A stretch of DNA of 64,000 nt. It comes from Adiantum capillus-veneris. Its lineage: Eukaryota > Streptophyta > Polypodiopsida > Polypodiales > Pteridaceae. The stretch covers positions 108,010,549-108,074,548 of the forward strand of contig CM043953.1 in assembly GCA_014529385.2 (NCBI GenBank), in the 5' to 3' direction. Positions 37,343 through 49,430 of this stretch are shown piece after piece. Under the pieces are notes generated by a model. The model had not been told where the DNA came from. It worked only from the letters and a program-made list of their open reading frames with translations, and ran no database searches. How positions within the stretch are numbered: position 1 is the first letter of the stretch; each line of letters begins with the position of its first letter. The position numbers and the translations under genes were made by a program.

Positions 37343-40300
37343 ACTTAATCGTGAAAACTACATGCAGGGGCTTTTCAGCTTTCTTTTGCACCCAAAGAGA
37401 AGAGTTTTACACATACTGAAAGATGTTAGTGGCATCGTCAAGCCCTCAAGGTTGCTGCTCTTACTTGTTCTATGATGCTTTTACTTCTCCTATATGGTTC
37501 TTGATTCAATAGCTGTGTTTTGTATGTCTTTACAGATTGACATTACTTCTTGGGCCCCCAAGTTCAGGAAAAACAACTTTGATGCTTGCTCTTGCTGGAA
37601 AGCTCTCTACAGACCTCCGGGTACTTTCATAGCTTTGCAGATTCTTTGATAAAATAGTGCAAAGATAGATCAAAGTTTGACTGCATTTTGCTCTAGTATG
37701 TGGCCTAAGGGTGAGGTAGAACTCAAAGATTGTGATTTTGTATGTATTGTCCAAACTTGGAGTCCTATTTGTGACATGAAAGGAAAAAAATCTGAACCAA
37801 CAAGCTGGTGACATAGTAGTTGAAGTAATGGTGTGGATGTAAACCTGGAATGATCTCAAGGTGTTGTCGAAAAGAGACAGCCATGTTTTAGCCGTCAACG
37901 ACTAGGCTAGAACAAAAAACAGTAATTTGATAAAATGGATATTTCTTTCATTCATTGGCACATTCTGGTCCAAAGGTTTTTTGGCATTAAGACAGAAAAA
38001 CTTTCCTCATGTAATGAATGATGTAACAGCTGCCAAATGTCATTAAATGATCTGACTATTTTCAACTGCCAGGTTTCTGGCAATGTGGCATACAATGGAC
38101 ATGAGATGAATGAGTTTATTCCTCAAAGAACATCGGCATACATCAGCCAACATGACACGCAATATGGAATGATGACCGTGAGAGAGACACTTGATTTCAG
38201 TGGTCGCTGTCAAGGCATCGGTACTCGATATGGTCAGTAAATACCCTTCTTGACCATTTATAAAACCCCTAGCTAAAAATTGGCATAGCCTTTCTCAAGA
38301 TGATAAGTCTTATTATTTGTTTTCCCCTAGAAATGCTCACTCCTATTATTTGTTTTTGCCTAGAAATGCTCACGGAGCTCTCAAGACGCGAAAAGGCAGC
38401 TGGAATCAAGCCAGATGTGGATATTGATGTCTTCATGAAGGTACTAAAAAGCGTTTTGTCCATTTTTCTGTCACTCAAGCTCCTCAACAAGCCTCCAATT
38501 TGTTCCCTTGTAGGCAGTGTCAATGGAAGGGCAACAAGGAAGTATAGCCACTGATTATACATTGAAGGTAAAGAATGCCACATGTAGTTTCTAAGTCAAT
38601 GACACAACTTTTCAACTCTGGGGTAACCAAAATTCTTTGGTTTTACACCCTGGCCTGCATAGTAGTGTCTGATATACATTGGCCATGCAGATGCTAGGCC
38701 TTGACATCTGTGCAGACACCATGGTTGGTGACCAGATGAAAAGAGGCATTTCAGGAGGTCAAAGGAAGCGTGTCACGACAGGTAAAACCTGCATTTGCAT
38801 AACTTTCATCTATTTTCATTTGCTTGAAAGATTGCAGGGAAAAAATGTAGCATAATGGATCCCAAAAGAGCTTATGATATGAATATTTCTGCAGTATCTA
38901 TGTCCATCATTCAAAGCTTTACTATGCAAATGCCTACAAGTCAAGTGTTTGGTTGTACGTGTTCCAGATTTCTTACAAAAAGGTGTTCATGTTTCTTTGT
39001 CCAAAGGTGAAATGCTTGTAGGACCTGCAAAGGCTCTATTCATGGATGAAATTTCGACCGGTCTTGACAGCTCCACCACTTTTCAGATAGTGAGATGCTT
39101 GAGGCAGTCCGTGCATGTAATGGATGCCACCATGCTGGTTTCACTTCTGCAGCCTGCACCGGAAACATTTGATCTTTTTGATGATGTCATACTTCTCTCG
39201 GAAGGCCAGATAGTTTATCAAGGGCCTCGAGAACACATCCTTGAGTTCTTCAGATCAATGGGATTCAAGTGCCCTGAAAGAAAAAGCACAGCGGACTTCT
39301 TGCAAGAGGTGAGTAGAATCTCTTCATATTGGCACAAACTGGATGCAAGCTTAAAGTACTATGCATTATGTTCTCAAAACAAATACCCTTTGGTTCATTC
39401 ATGCAAGGAGTGCATCTGTCTATTCCAAAGATCCAATTGTAACCAGGCGAACCATAAATGTTAACCCCAATCGTCCTTGCCTGCTCCCTGAAATGGAAAC
39501 AGATATTTTTTTCACTGGCATGCTGTATTTATTACATTGAAGGAGCTTGTTTGGAAGAGCTATGATTTTTGTATGACAAAAACTGATTCTCTTTGATTAA
39601 TGAGTCAGCTCCAAGTTAAACCTTATGTCGAACCGTCGATCACATATACATGTATACAGATTATCCAGGGAAAAAAAAGCATCCAGAAAAATTTCAAAAT
39701 TGACCGCTAAAGAAAAGTTATGGTATCAATGGCATCATGCCCAAGGAAATATAAACATCAGCTGCATCATGCATAGTATTGATGTAAATAGCCTGATAAC
39801 CCCCTTTATGTTATCAAATACAGGCACATGACCCTAACATTCTGTGCACTGAAACTAATCCAGCTGGAATTTCAAGTTAGACATGCATGATGTTCTCCCT
39901 TCGGAGTGTAGCTTTCCTCATCAAGGTGGAAATGTCCGAGTGTCCGATGCTAGTACAGTCCAATGTTAGTGTGGACCATGGTACGAAATGGACGCTAGTA
40001 CGACACGTACGATGAAAGAAAAGAGAGTCTAGAAAAGTGCTCACGATACCAAAGTTGAAAGCCCCGAATGGCATCTTTGCAGCATATGAGGCTTTAACTT
40101 TGACCCCATGCCATTCAGCCTTAAGCCGTGGCCATGAGACAATAGTGGCCTTAAAGGACCCAAATTTGCCTAAAACCAAACACAATGGTCCGTCCATTGG
40201 ACATGGACAACCTTGTTCCTGATGGATCTGGTGTCAGATATATATGTCTCTCCAATATCATATCCTTTAACTTCAACATGAACTACACTGATACTGTTGT

Positions 40301-43300
40301 CAACTACAGGTAACCTCAAAGAAAGACCAACAGCAGTATTGGGAAGACAGAAGCCAGCCATACAGATTTGTCACAGTGGACGAATTCGCACAAGCTTTCA
40401 AGTTGTTTCATGTGGGCCGGAGACTACAACAAGAGCTGGCCATCCCCTTCGACAAGACAAAAAGCCACCCTGCAGCCCTTGCCACCAGAAAGTATGGTCT
40501 CAAAAAAAGGGAGCTGTTTAAGGCATGCCTTGCAAGAGAAGTGCTGATGTGGAAACGCAACTCGTTCATGTATATTTTCAAAACGTGCCAGGTACTTTTG
40601 CACTCAATTCTCATTACCATCTGCAGGAGTACTGTCAGTATAATGCATTGCAGGATCGGCATAATAGAATGGCTTTAAACCACATGATGATGCTTTTTCC
40701 TCATGTTCTCACTCTAAAAAACCATCCTAGTTGCACTAAAACCCCTCTTTCTTTGCACCATTCTTTGCAACCATGAAGAAATGCTTCCTTCTCAGTAGGG
40801 TGCAGTATGTGAACGCACTTCTGACTACGTGCTCATTCTACACCGTGGAAAAATTTTATTTCCTGTAGGACCCAAGCACATCCATCACCAAATTGCATGG
40901 TTTTTATTAGCAGAACTTGACAATCAAGCAATCTATCTTACTGTGATTAGAGCAAGCTATTAATAATCCCACTTTGATTATTGAAATTACAGCTAGCTGT
41001 CATGTCCTCCATTGCCATGACAGTTTATTTCCAGACCAGACTTCATCAAGACTCTGTCAACGATGGAATCATATATATGGGAGCTCTCTTCTACGGACTG
41101 ATAGTAATTATGTTCAATGGCATGGCTGAGATGGTTATGGTTGTTAACCGTCTTCCAGTATTTTATAAACAAAGAGACCAGCTTTTCTATCCTGCATGGT
41201 CTTTCACAATACCTGCTATTTTATTGAGGGCACCTCTTTCCATAGTGGAGTGCCTAATCTGGGCATGTCTGACATACTTTGTAATTGGTTTTGCACCAGA
41301 ACCTGGAAGGTGAGTCAAAAATAGGTACTTTTGTCTAAGCTTGAAATCACACAGACAATTTTCAAGTGTTCTACTTTGAATATTCGAGAAATTCTGCAAA
41401 CTAAAAAGAAGTTCAAAGCAGGTTTTTCCGGCAGATACTGCTCCTATTTTGTGTCTCGCAAATGGCTTTGGGTATGTTCCGGTTTCTAGGCGCTGTTGGG
41501 AGGACCCTGATTATTGCTAACACCTTTGGAAACATTGCCTTGGTCATTGTCTTCGTTATGGGCGGGTTTGTGATTTCTCGAGGTAATCTTGCAAAAGCAA
41601 CAAATAACACTGTCAAGCTTGTAGAACACGGGATGAGAGTTTTTGAGTTGCTTTTAATGTGACAGAATCAATTCGTGGCTGGTGGATCTGGGCATACTGG
41701 TCATCTCCACTCACTTACGGGCTACAGGCATTGTTTGCGAATGAGTTCCATGCAGACCGTTGGCGGAAGGTAAAACACAAATTCACAACTTGGTCTATGA
41801 TCACCAAGAAAGCCAACTTTTAATGAACTCATGAATATTGAACTCTGCTCTTCAGCCCTACACTGGGAACTTGGATGCAGACACGCTTGGGGATGCAATT
41901 TTAATATCACGTGGTTTTTTTACACATAAGAAATGGTACTGGCTTGGTATAGGGGTGCTGATTGCCTTTGCTGTCGTGTTCAACATCTTGTTTACCTTGG
42001 CAATGACCTACCTCAAACGTAAGAAGAAAAGTTTATATTCGCCAAAAATTATAGCTTTCATAAAGCACAACAAAGCTAATATAGTTCCATGGGGACTGCA
42101 GCATTGGGTAAACCTCAAGCAATCTTGCCAGACGATGATGCTGAAGAGAAACATTCAGCTCACCGAGAGAGCCGATCGCCATATTACAACAGAGGTAGTG
42201 GAGCTCCTTCAATTGCAGGTTTATTTCATTATTAATAGAAGCTAAATGCATGTAGACAGGGACCCAGATACTTAACAACATATTGCAAGCCAATCCTACT
42301 TTAAGCAACTAACCAGAAAGACTTAAGAATTTAATAGGCGTAAGGGTCAAATAAGATAGCTACAACAACAGGAAGGCTTTGCTACTAGGTCTATGCGTCC
42401 AATATATCCTTCAAACTTCAAACCAAGCTTTTGGCACTAAAAATCCTATTCTTTGCAGGACAAAATGGTGAACTAGCAGGCATTGACTTACCGACTATAA
42501 GGCCATCAATCCCAAGCTCTGGCCAGAACAATGATGTTGAAATTGGTACTAACAATCGGCGCCGAGGAATGCTTCTCCCATTCCAGCCACTATCAATTGC
42601 CTTCAATGCAGTCAACTACTATGTTGATATGCCTCCTGTAAGAATTTTCAATTTCAGTTTTGTTGGATGTATTTTTGGCCAATAAAGTTTTGAACTTCTT
42701 AAGTAGCACAATCTTAATTTCAAACATAGACAAGAAGAAGTTTACACAGACAAACAGAGGGTTTCTCACCTCCTTTACTCTTATGATGTATTCTTATAGG
42801 AAATGAAGAATCAGGGTGTTACCGAAAACAGGCTTCAACTCCTACATGATGTAAGCGGGGCATTTAGGCCGAGGGTTCTTACTGCTTTAGTGGGTGTAAG
42901 TGGTGCTGGAAAATCCACCCTTATGGACGTTTTAGCTGGAAGAAAGACAGGAGGATACATTGAGGGTGATATAAGTATATCTGGTCACCCTAAAAAGCAA
43001 GAAACATTTGCGCGAATAGCGGGATATTGTGAGCAAAATGATATTCACTCCCCTAATGTCACAGTGAGGGAATCACTTGAATACTCTGCATGGCTTCGCC
43101 TATCATCAGAAGTTGACAAGAGAACAAAGAAAGTAAGTTGCCACAAGTTTACGAGTTTCAACCCACAACAATGAACAAAGACTGAATACTCCTCGTTAAT
43201 TTTCCGTGCAGATGTTTGTGGAGGAGGTCATGGAGCTTGTTGAGCTCTTTCCAATTGCTGATGCCCTGGTCGGGCTTCCTGGAATCAATGGATTATCCAC

Positions 43301-45133
43301 AGAACAACGGAAAAGACTTACTATTGCTGTTGAGTTGGTAGCAAATCCTTCTATTATATTTATGGATGAGCCTACCTCTGGTTTGGATGCAAGAGCTGCA
43401 GCTATAGTCATGAGAACAGTGCGCAATACTGTAGATACTGGGAGGACAGTGGTGTGCACAATCCATCAACCCAGTATTGACATATTTGAGTCGTTTGATG
43501 AGGTAAGCATAAGAGCCTCAATACTTTGGCCTGTAAGAGTCAACTTGTAGGTCATGAAGTACCTATCAACAAGCTTTCATGCTGCTCAACATTCCTTGCA
43601 TTATCTAGCTCACGATAAACCAATTGTGCTTCAAACTGCCGTAATATCTTAACTTTGGATAAGTCCTTCATCTGGTTTTTCCTATTGTACTTTATATGCA
43701 GTTATTGTTGATGAAGCGAGGTGGCCGAGTGATCTACGCAGGTCCTTTGGGAACCTGTTCTGCAGAACTTATCAAATACTTTGAGGTAAACTCTTTTTTG
43801 ACTTCACTATATTCATGACTAACGAGGAGCACTAAAAGCCTAGTCCCAATCTCTTTGCAGGACATACCAGGGATCCAACCAATTACAGACGGATACAACC
43901 CAGCCACATGGATGCTTGAGATCAGCTCACATTCAGCGGAGGCTCGTCTTCAAGTTGATTTTGCACAAATCTATAAAGACTCTACTCTATACAAGTAAAG
44001 CCTAAAACCCACCTTGTGATACACATTTCAGGTTATGTTGTGAACTAAGTGGTGTACACTTGTGTCTTCAGGCGCAATCAAGCACTTATCAAAGAGTTAA
44101 GTACCCCCCTGCCTGATTCCAAAGACCTTTTCTTCCCGACCGAGTACCCACAAAGTTTTCCTGAACAATGTTTGTCATGCCTATGGAAACAACACAAGTC
44201 ATATTGGCGCAATCCTCATTACAATGCCGTGCGACTTCTGTTCACAACAGCTGTTGGGCTCATCTTTGGAACCATCTACTGGAGACTAGGTCAAAAAACG
44301 TAAGTTTTAGTGTACAACACTCTGTACAAGCTAATGTATGTCACCATATAAGCTTCGCTGACTCTTAATGTGTGCCTGCAGGAGCACAACCTCTGACTTG
44401 TTTAACATCTTTGGGGCTTTGTATTCAATCTCATTGTTCATGGGCTATCAAAATGCAAATACTGTCCAGCCAGTTGTCGCTATTGAAAGAACCGTCTTTT
44501 ATCGAGAACGGGGAGCAGGAATGTACTCTGCATTAGCATATGCATTTGCTCAGGTATAACAAAGGCAAATTTCACTTTGTTTGTCTCTAGTGACCATCAA
44601 AAAGCTAACTCTTTAATCCAATTGCAGGCAGCCATTGAAATACCATACTGTTTTACGCAAACCACCATATACGTGTTGCTTACATATGGTTTGATCAACT
44701 TCTATTGGTCAGCAGCGAAGTTCTTTTACTACTACTACTTCATTTTCTTCTCCTTAATCACTTTCACATACTTCGGCTTCATGACCGTCGCCATTACGCC
44801 CGATGTTTACATTTCTACAATCATAACAGCAGGCTTCATGAGCTTGTGGAATCTCTTCTCTGGCTTCATGATTCCTCGAGTGGTATGTGTCCTTGCTGAA
44901 TTAACATGCTGGGCTGGTTGTGTGTGCATACATGTGTGTGTGTGTGTGTGTGTGCACACGCATGCGTGTAAGTGTACATTTTCACCTGAAGGGGATGGCA
45001 AGTAGATGTGAGCCCACACAGCCACAAACACAGGCTATGAAAATTCTACATATGGTACATTTGCATGTAATTGAACATAAAATGAGGGCGTCAAGCAAGT
45101 CTGTCCTCATGAGTATTTTGTGCACGCGCGCAC

Positions 45134-45190
<57 letters not shown>

Positions 45191-45510
45191 GAAATTTTAT
45201 GTTAACGTCTTCAAAAGGCCAAAACGATCTATGAGACCAAAAAGTTAGAATTGGTGAATCTGATACCATGTCCCAGAGATTACAAAGTTACAAAGAACTA
45301 ACCTTAAAACACTACGGAGAAAGGAAATAGGGGGTTGGGGTGGGGGAGGGGGAAGAGAGGGGGGGGGGGGGGGGGGGGGGGGGCGGGGGGGGGGGTTTTT
45401 TTTTTTTTTTTTTAATTGTGGGTTCAGATGAAATCTCTCATCGGTCGCTGTCGGATCTCATCTATCGACCTCCTCAATGATCAGTACTCTGGTTGGGCAT
45501 CTTGCATGTC

Positions 45511-45555
<45 letters not shown>

Positions 45556-45846
45556 AAATTTTTGAACGAAATGCAGCGCATACCGCAGTGGTGGAGGTGG
45601 TACTACTGGGCCGATCCCTTGTCGTGGTCATTGTATGGGTTGATAGGGTCGCAGCTGTCGGACGTAGACAGCGACGTGATGGATCCGGACGCAGGCAGAA
45701 TGCTAGTGAAGGACTATTTGAACAGCGTCTTCGGCTTCAAGCATGACTTCCTGGGGGCCGTCGCCGGCGCCCACCTGGGCTTCACCCTGCTCTTCATCTT
45801 CGTCTTCGCCTACGGGATCAAGAAACTCAACTTCCAAAAACGATAA
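35743..45846 (+). CDS. Full-size ABCG (PDR-type) ABC transporter
   Basis: This is a plasma-membrane-type exporter of the pleiotropic drug resistance class: ATP hydrolysis drives export of small lipophilic compounds. I join 24 exons: 35743-36077, 36297-36417, 37368-37450, 37536-37620, 38073-38232, 38364-38440, 38514-38567, 38691-38781, 39007-39308, 40310-40591, 40993-41309, 41422-41582, 41666-41769, 41856-42018, 42102-42218, 42459-42637, 42800-43132, 43212-43502, 43702-43785, 43861-43994, 44072-44299, 44382-44553, 44628-44882 and 45577-45846. All phases agree, no stop interrupts, and the product is about 1,465 residues (family about 1,400-1,500). NBD1 has GPPSSGKTT (186-194), ISGGQ (325-329) and ALFMDE (345-350). 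NBD2 has GVSGAGKST (909-917), LSTEQ (1016-1020) and IIFMDE (1036-1041). Each NBD is followed by a multi-pass membrane domain. The start follows family length; a second ATG lies four codons on. Substrate cannot be told from sequence. Confidence 0.95.
36428..36462. repeat. (GA)n tract, left side of intron 2 insertion
   Basis: About 35 bases of GA. On the minus strand it follows the 3' end of the LINE-like remnant as a (TC)n tail. Confidence 0.9.
36463..37291 (-). mobile_element. LINE-like retroposon remnant in ABCG intron 2
   Basis: The minus strand reads an RT of the non-LTR type: [48 protein letters not shown], then after a deletion and frame change LLRYVDDIV with the catalytic Asp pair near 36865, then [20 protein letters not shown]. 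Parts of the RT are deleted and stops occur, so it is dead. A 3' non-coding part ends at a (TC)n tract. It is flanked on both sides by (GA)n in plus orientation and lies antisense to the host gene. Confidence 0.8.
37274..37339. repeat. (GCT)n(GA)n tract, right side of intron 2 insertion
   Basis: About seven CTG triplets lead into nearly 50 bases of GA, 28 bases before the exon 3 acceptor. Confidence 0.9.
38298..38376 (+). repeat. 33-base direct duplication spanning the exon 6 acceptor
   Basis: TATTATTTGTTTTCCCCTAGAAATGCTCAC is followed by TATTATTTGTTTTTGCCTAGAAATGCTCAC. Each copy has polypyrimidine, AG and the first codons of exon 6. Using the first AG (38329-38330) instead of the second (38362-38363) would add 33 bases in frame (11 residues, hydrophobic and Cys-containing) without a stop. 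Confidence 0.85.
45133..45187. repeat. (GT)n(GA)n tract in ABCG intron 23
   Basis: A compound dinucleotide tract on the left edge of the second LINE-like remnant. Confidence 0.9.
45188..45511 (-). mobile_element. LINE-like 3' remnant in ABCG intron 23
   Basis: It shares segments with the 3' part of the intron 2 remnant: ATGAGACC(C)AAAAAGTTA next to the left GA tract, and CATCGGTCGCTG-CAGATCT-like sequence near 45439. No RT remains. A long G/T homopolymer stretch (45331-45413) interrupts it. It is bounded by GA tracts on both sides. Confidence 0.6.
45331..45413. repeat. G-run / T-run low complexity
   Basis: Mostly G, with about 25 and 11 consecutive G around a single C, followed by 18 T. It could fold as G-quadruplex, or be partly a sequencing or assembly artefact. 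Confidence 0.85.
45512..45553. repeat. (GA)n tract before the last ABCG exon
   Basis: A roughly 42-base GA tract 24 bases upstream of the final acceptor. It leaves only a short non-repeat stretch for branch point and acceptor recognition. Confidence 0.9.
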
Positions 45847-45895
45847 CAGGTTTTCTCGCCCCCGTTCCCTTTTCAAAACGTCGCATGTTAAAACG

Positions 45896-45947
<52 letters not shown>

Positions 45948-45977
45948 ACAGTAAATTCAATTGAGCAACGTTGATGT

Positions 45978-46017
<40 letters not shown>

Positions 46018-46080
46018 CAGTAAATTCAATTGAGCAACGTTGATGTAGGGACTGAATTCAGTCAAACAAGTTTAGAAACC
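45847..46080 (+). repeat. (CT)n(CA)n with a 69-base duplication, ABCG 3' flank
   Basis: After the stop codon, CT and CA tracts lead into CAACAGTAAATTCAATTGAGCAACG, which is repeated 69 bases later after another CA tract. The 3' UTR of the transporter probably includes part of this. No clear AATAAA signal is seen. Confidence 0.8.
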
Positions 46081-46732
46081 AATGGAGCTTCAAGTTAGAT
46101 TTTTTTAGGGTTTTTACGCAAATCCTCTAAATTTAGCCAATTTCCTTCAAGGCAACTCTCCAAATTGGTCAAGAATTTTCAATATTGGCCATTATTGAAC
46201 ACACTAAAGGCCGGTTTTCTATGAGCATTGTTGGGTATCCCCAAAAAATTGCAAAGATGTTTTTCTCCTCTTTTAAGTCAAAGAATTTCATCAAGACCTC
46301 TCTCATGCTTGCCCTCATGGCAACATCAAAATAAGTTAAGGCCTATACATGTATCTAAGCAATTGTTTTTTCTTTAAATTTTTAAAGAATCACCTACAAC
46401 TTTCGGCTGGGAAGACCCACCTTAAGAGTCGGGCTGCCTCCACCTAGGGGGGGTGGGTACCTAAGCAATTGTTACAATATCTACCATTTGCAATTTGAAT
46501 CATACAAGATTTCTTTTCCAAGTGAGGTGCACAATCTATGTTATAGTCTTCATTATCCATGCCCTTCCTCACACTCTCTAGTTATCTTAATCACTTGAAA
46601 TATAATCTGCCTTTTTGTCATACATGCCTTTTTAAATATCCCTCAAATACAAAGCTTATATTCAAAGAGATGCCCACGAAGAAGAGTTTTCTAACAATGG
46701 TCCAGTCATAAGTTTATTGTGAAGAAAAAATT

Positions 46733-46784
<52 letters not shown>

Positions 46785-46998
46785 CCACACACACACACAC
46801 AAAGTGCTCAACTTTTGCTCACATCTAAACATGCTTCTCTCACATTTTTTAGCCATGACCTAGACCTACAAACTTTCCTCTCCTAGCAATAGTGTGAGCT
46901 CTCCATTGTGATTCTCATCACCATGATCCTTGAGCATCGAGAATCACTAATCAACCATATTTGGTCCCATAAATATATTTGATCTCTGAGGACCATAA

Positions 46999-47052
<54 letters not shown>

Positions 47053-48007
47053 CTATATCCAATGTTTGAATAGAGGAGTCTCTAACAATAAGCGTACTTA
47101 TACATTTAGTCACAAGAAAAGCTTGGATTGCAAGAGATATATATGATGAGAAGATTCATTAAGAATTGCCATGATACAACTTCATCACAAGCAAATATTA
47201 ACCAATCTTGTGTTTTGATTATGCAGGCCATTTGCAAAAAATTGGTCCCATTCATCTTGGCACTATAGCATTGTACATTAAATTTCACCCTAGCACATAT
47301 CAAAACTCATTGAGAATTGCAAAACAGTGCCCTCATTCACTTGGACCGACAAAACATCAATCATGAAGGCCAACAATGGACTTAAACATGCTGTCTATTG
47401 AGCATCTTTGGCCGATTCTTTCCTCTTACAATCAATTACATCGTGTACTTTTCCACAAGTTGTGAGATGCCCATTTGTGCATTCAGAGATATATTGAGTT
47501 AATACTAACCAATACAGTGTAATTGACTTGATAGCCCAATGAAAAAATATATTGTCAAAATTTTCGATGTACACACACACACACACACACAACAACAACA
47601 ACAACAACACTTTTCTACAAATTGGTGTACATTAAAAATGGTTTTGAATGTTATATTTTCACCATGTTCCATTGGAGGACCATACCTAGTTTGATTGTGA
47701 TATCCTTTAGCCATACTTTGGTTTAATCTATCTAAGGGCATTTAAGAGTAATTCTTGCTCAGCATTTTCAACAAAAGTCATTAGATGATAAATGGCATAA
47801 CCTTATGCTTATGTTGAACGTTTTATGGATTTGTGTAGCCCACATTTGAACTACGTTTTAAAGGTACTTTGGCAGTCAATATATCACTAGTAGTGCCTAA
47901 TTTAACAGCGTTTATGTAAACAAAAATATTTACTTGTTCTACTACTTGTACTCTTTGCAGAAAACTACACCATTAGCCTTATTATAGTATTATACATCAC
48001 TCAAAGA
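46081..48007. other. Intergenic, no gene seen
   Basis: AT-rich unique sequence with (CT)n(CA)n at 46736-46801, (CT)n at 47003-47047 and (CA)n(CAA)n at 47571-47609. Nothing on either strand reads as a known protein. Confidence 0.5.
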
Positions 48008-48215
48008 TGTTGGAATTAGAGTTGTGAAGATGCACGCAAAACTTGGAGAAGATGAACAAGCTCAAGGCACTCAACAAAGTGTATTGTTTTTAGTGCGCAA
48101 ATAGAAAGATAAATTAGACCTACATTGATGACTGTATATACAATGCAAGGTGGGAAAACCTCCTAGTGAGGAAAAAAGTGCCCCGACAATCTTCATTACC
48201 ACATATATGGTAACA
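48008..48215 (-). repeat. 3' LTR of the minus-strand copia element
   Basis: On the minus strand it starts TGTTACCATATATG and ends CTAATTCCAACA, about 208 bases, directly after the RNase H frame. It has TGTT...AACA ends and a TATA-like TGTATATACAG. No second copy is in the window. Confidence 0.6.
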
Positions 48216-48621
48216 ATCCACATAGGAGTGATGCAGTGAACGAGAGCTGGCACATAGTGTATTGGAACGTGCCATACCCTAAGGACATGATCAATCTTAC
48301 AAAGGGAGGCAAGCCCAAAGCTTTGCATAAACCTTCAAACTTCTCACAAGACAATGCCTTTGTGAACACATCTACAAGGTTTTGTTGTGTCACCACATAA
48401 GCTAAGTTGATCTCCCCTACTGAGAGTCTCTCCTTGACATAGTGAAAATGCACCTCATTGTGCTTTGTGCGATCATGAAAAATTGGGTTCCTCGCAACTG
48501 CCAATGTGCTCTGACTGTCTATGTAGACACCCAAATCAATTGTAAAGCATCTGAGCCAAACACACTCAACGGTGGCTGTGAAGACTACCTTGTACTCAGC
48601 TTCACAACTGGAAGTGGCCAT
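48196..48621 (-). pseudogene. Copia RNase H
   Basis: The minus strand reads ATSSCEAEYKVVFTATVECVWL, then DSQSTLAVARNPIFHDRTKH, then VHFHYVKERLSVGEINLAYV and LVDVFTKALSCEKFE, the standard copia RNase H C-terminal pattern. This part is open. It continues into RT sequence to the right with frame changes. Confidence 0.88.
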
Positions 48622-49430
48622 AGTTGCTCAACCATGATATACATGAAGTGTTGAGCATGAAACAAAAACCACTTGTAGACATATGTGTGTCATAACAACA
48701 ACCAGCCCAATCTAAGTTTAAAAAAGCATGCAAATTTGGTGGCAATGATCCCCTCTTGGGATAAAACAACTCAAGATGGAAAGTATCACTTGAGTAGCAA
48801 AAGATCCTTTTAACATCATGCCAATGCTTAGACCACGGGCTAGCAATAAATCTATTGTTTTGTGAGGCTGCAAACTGAATATATGGCCTCGCATTGCATA
48901 CATAAATAAGGCATCCAATAGCACCCTAATAAAGAGTGACATCAATAGGGTCTCCAACATCATGAAGACTCAATTTCAAACTTGCTTCCATTGGAGTAGC
49001 AATAGGTTTGTAGTCTTCAAGTCCAAACTTACATAGTAATGTCTCTATGTATCTTGCTTGACACAAAGAGATACCTCCATCACATTATTGCTTATATTGT
49101 ATGCCTAAGTAATGATAAGAGTACCATTCAATTTAGCTTTGGATTCAACAATGTGCATCTCATTTGGACCAATAATCAACAAATCATCTACATACGAAAT
49201 GATGATGAAATATACTTCACCCTCATGTTAAACATACAAAGTTCTTTCAATTGGACTGTTACAAAAGCCTTGTTTAACCAAATGTGTGTCATCTTTCTCA
49301 TACCAAGCACAAGGAGACTCCTTCAACACATACAAAGATTTCTTGTATTTCCACACTTTTGTTTCTTGCCCTTTCTTGACAAAATCGAGAGGTTGTGTGT
49401 AATGGAAATGGCATATGAACTTTGAGAGTA
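48622..49430 (-). pseudogene. Copia reverse transcriptase, C-terminal part
   Basis: Minus-strand reading from the right: QPLDFVKKGQETKVWKYKKS, SPCAWYEKDDTHLVKQGF, then after a stop YVDDLLIIGPNEMHIVESK with the catalytic YVDD near 49185, then the conserved ...VGAIGCLIYVCNARPYI-like segment around 48900 and the KHWHDVKRI segment near 48825. Several stops and shifts make it non-functional. Confidence 0.8.

Noticed and set aside
38949-39006. Open sequence before ABCG exon 9 as coding
   Set aside because: The frame is open upstream, but the family sequence joins TTG directly to GEMLVGPAK, and an AAAG acceptor at 39003-39006 gives the right phase.
39309-40309. A missing exon in the 1 kb ABCG intron 9
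   Set aside because: Exon 9 ends in DFLQE and exon 10 starts with [11 protein letters not shown], which are adjacent in the family, and the phase fits. The intron is just long, with no coding remnant.
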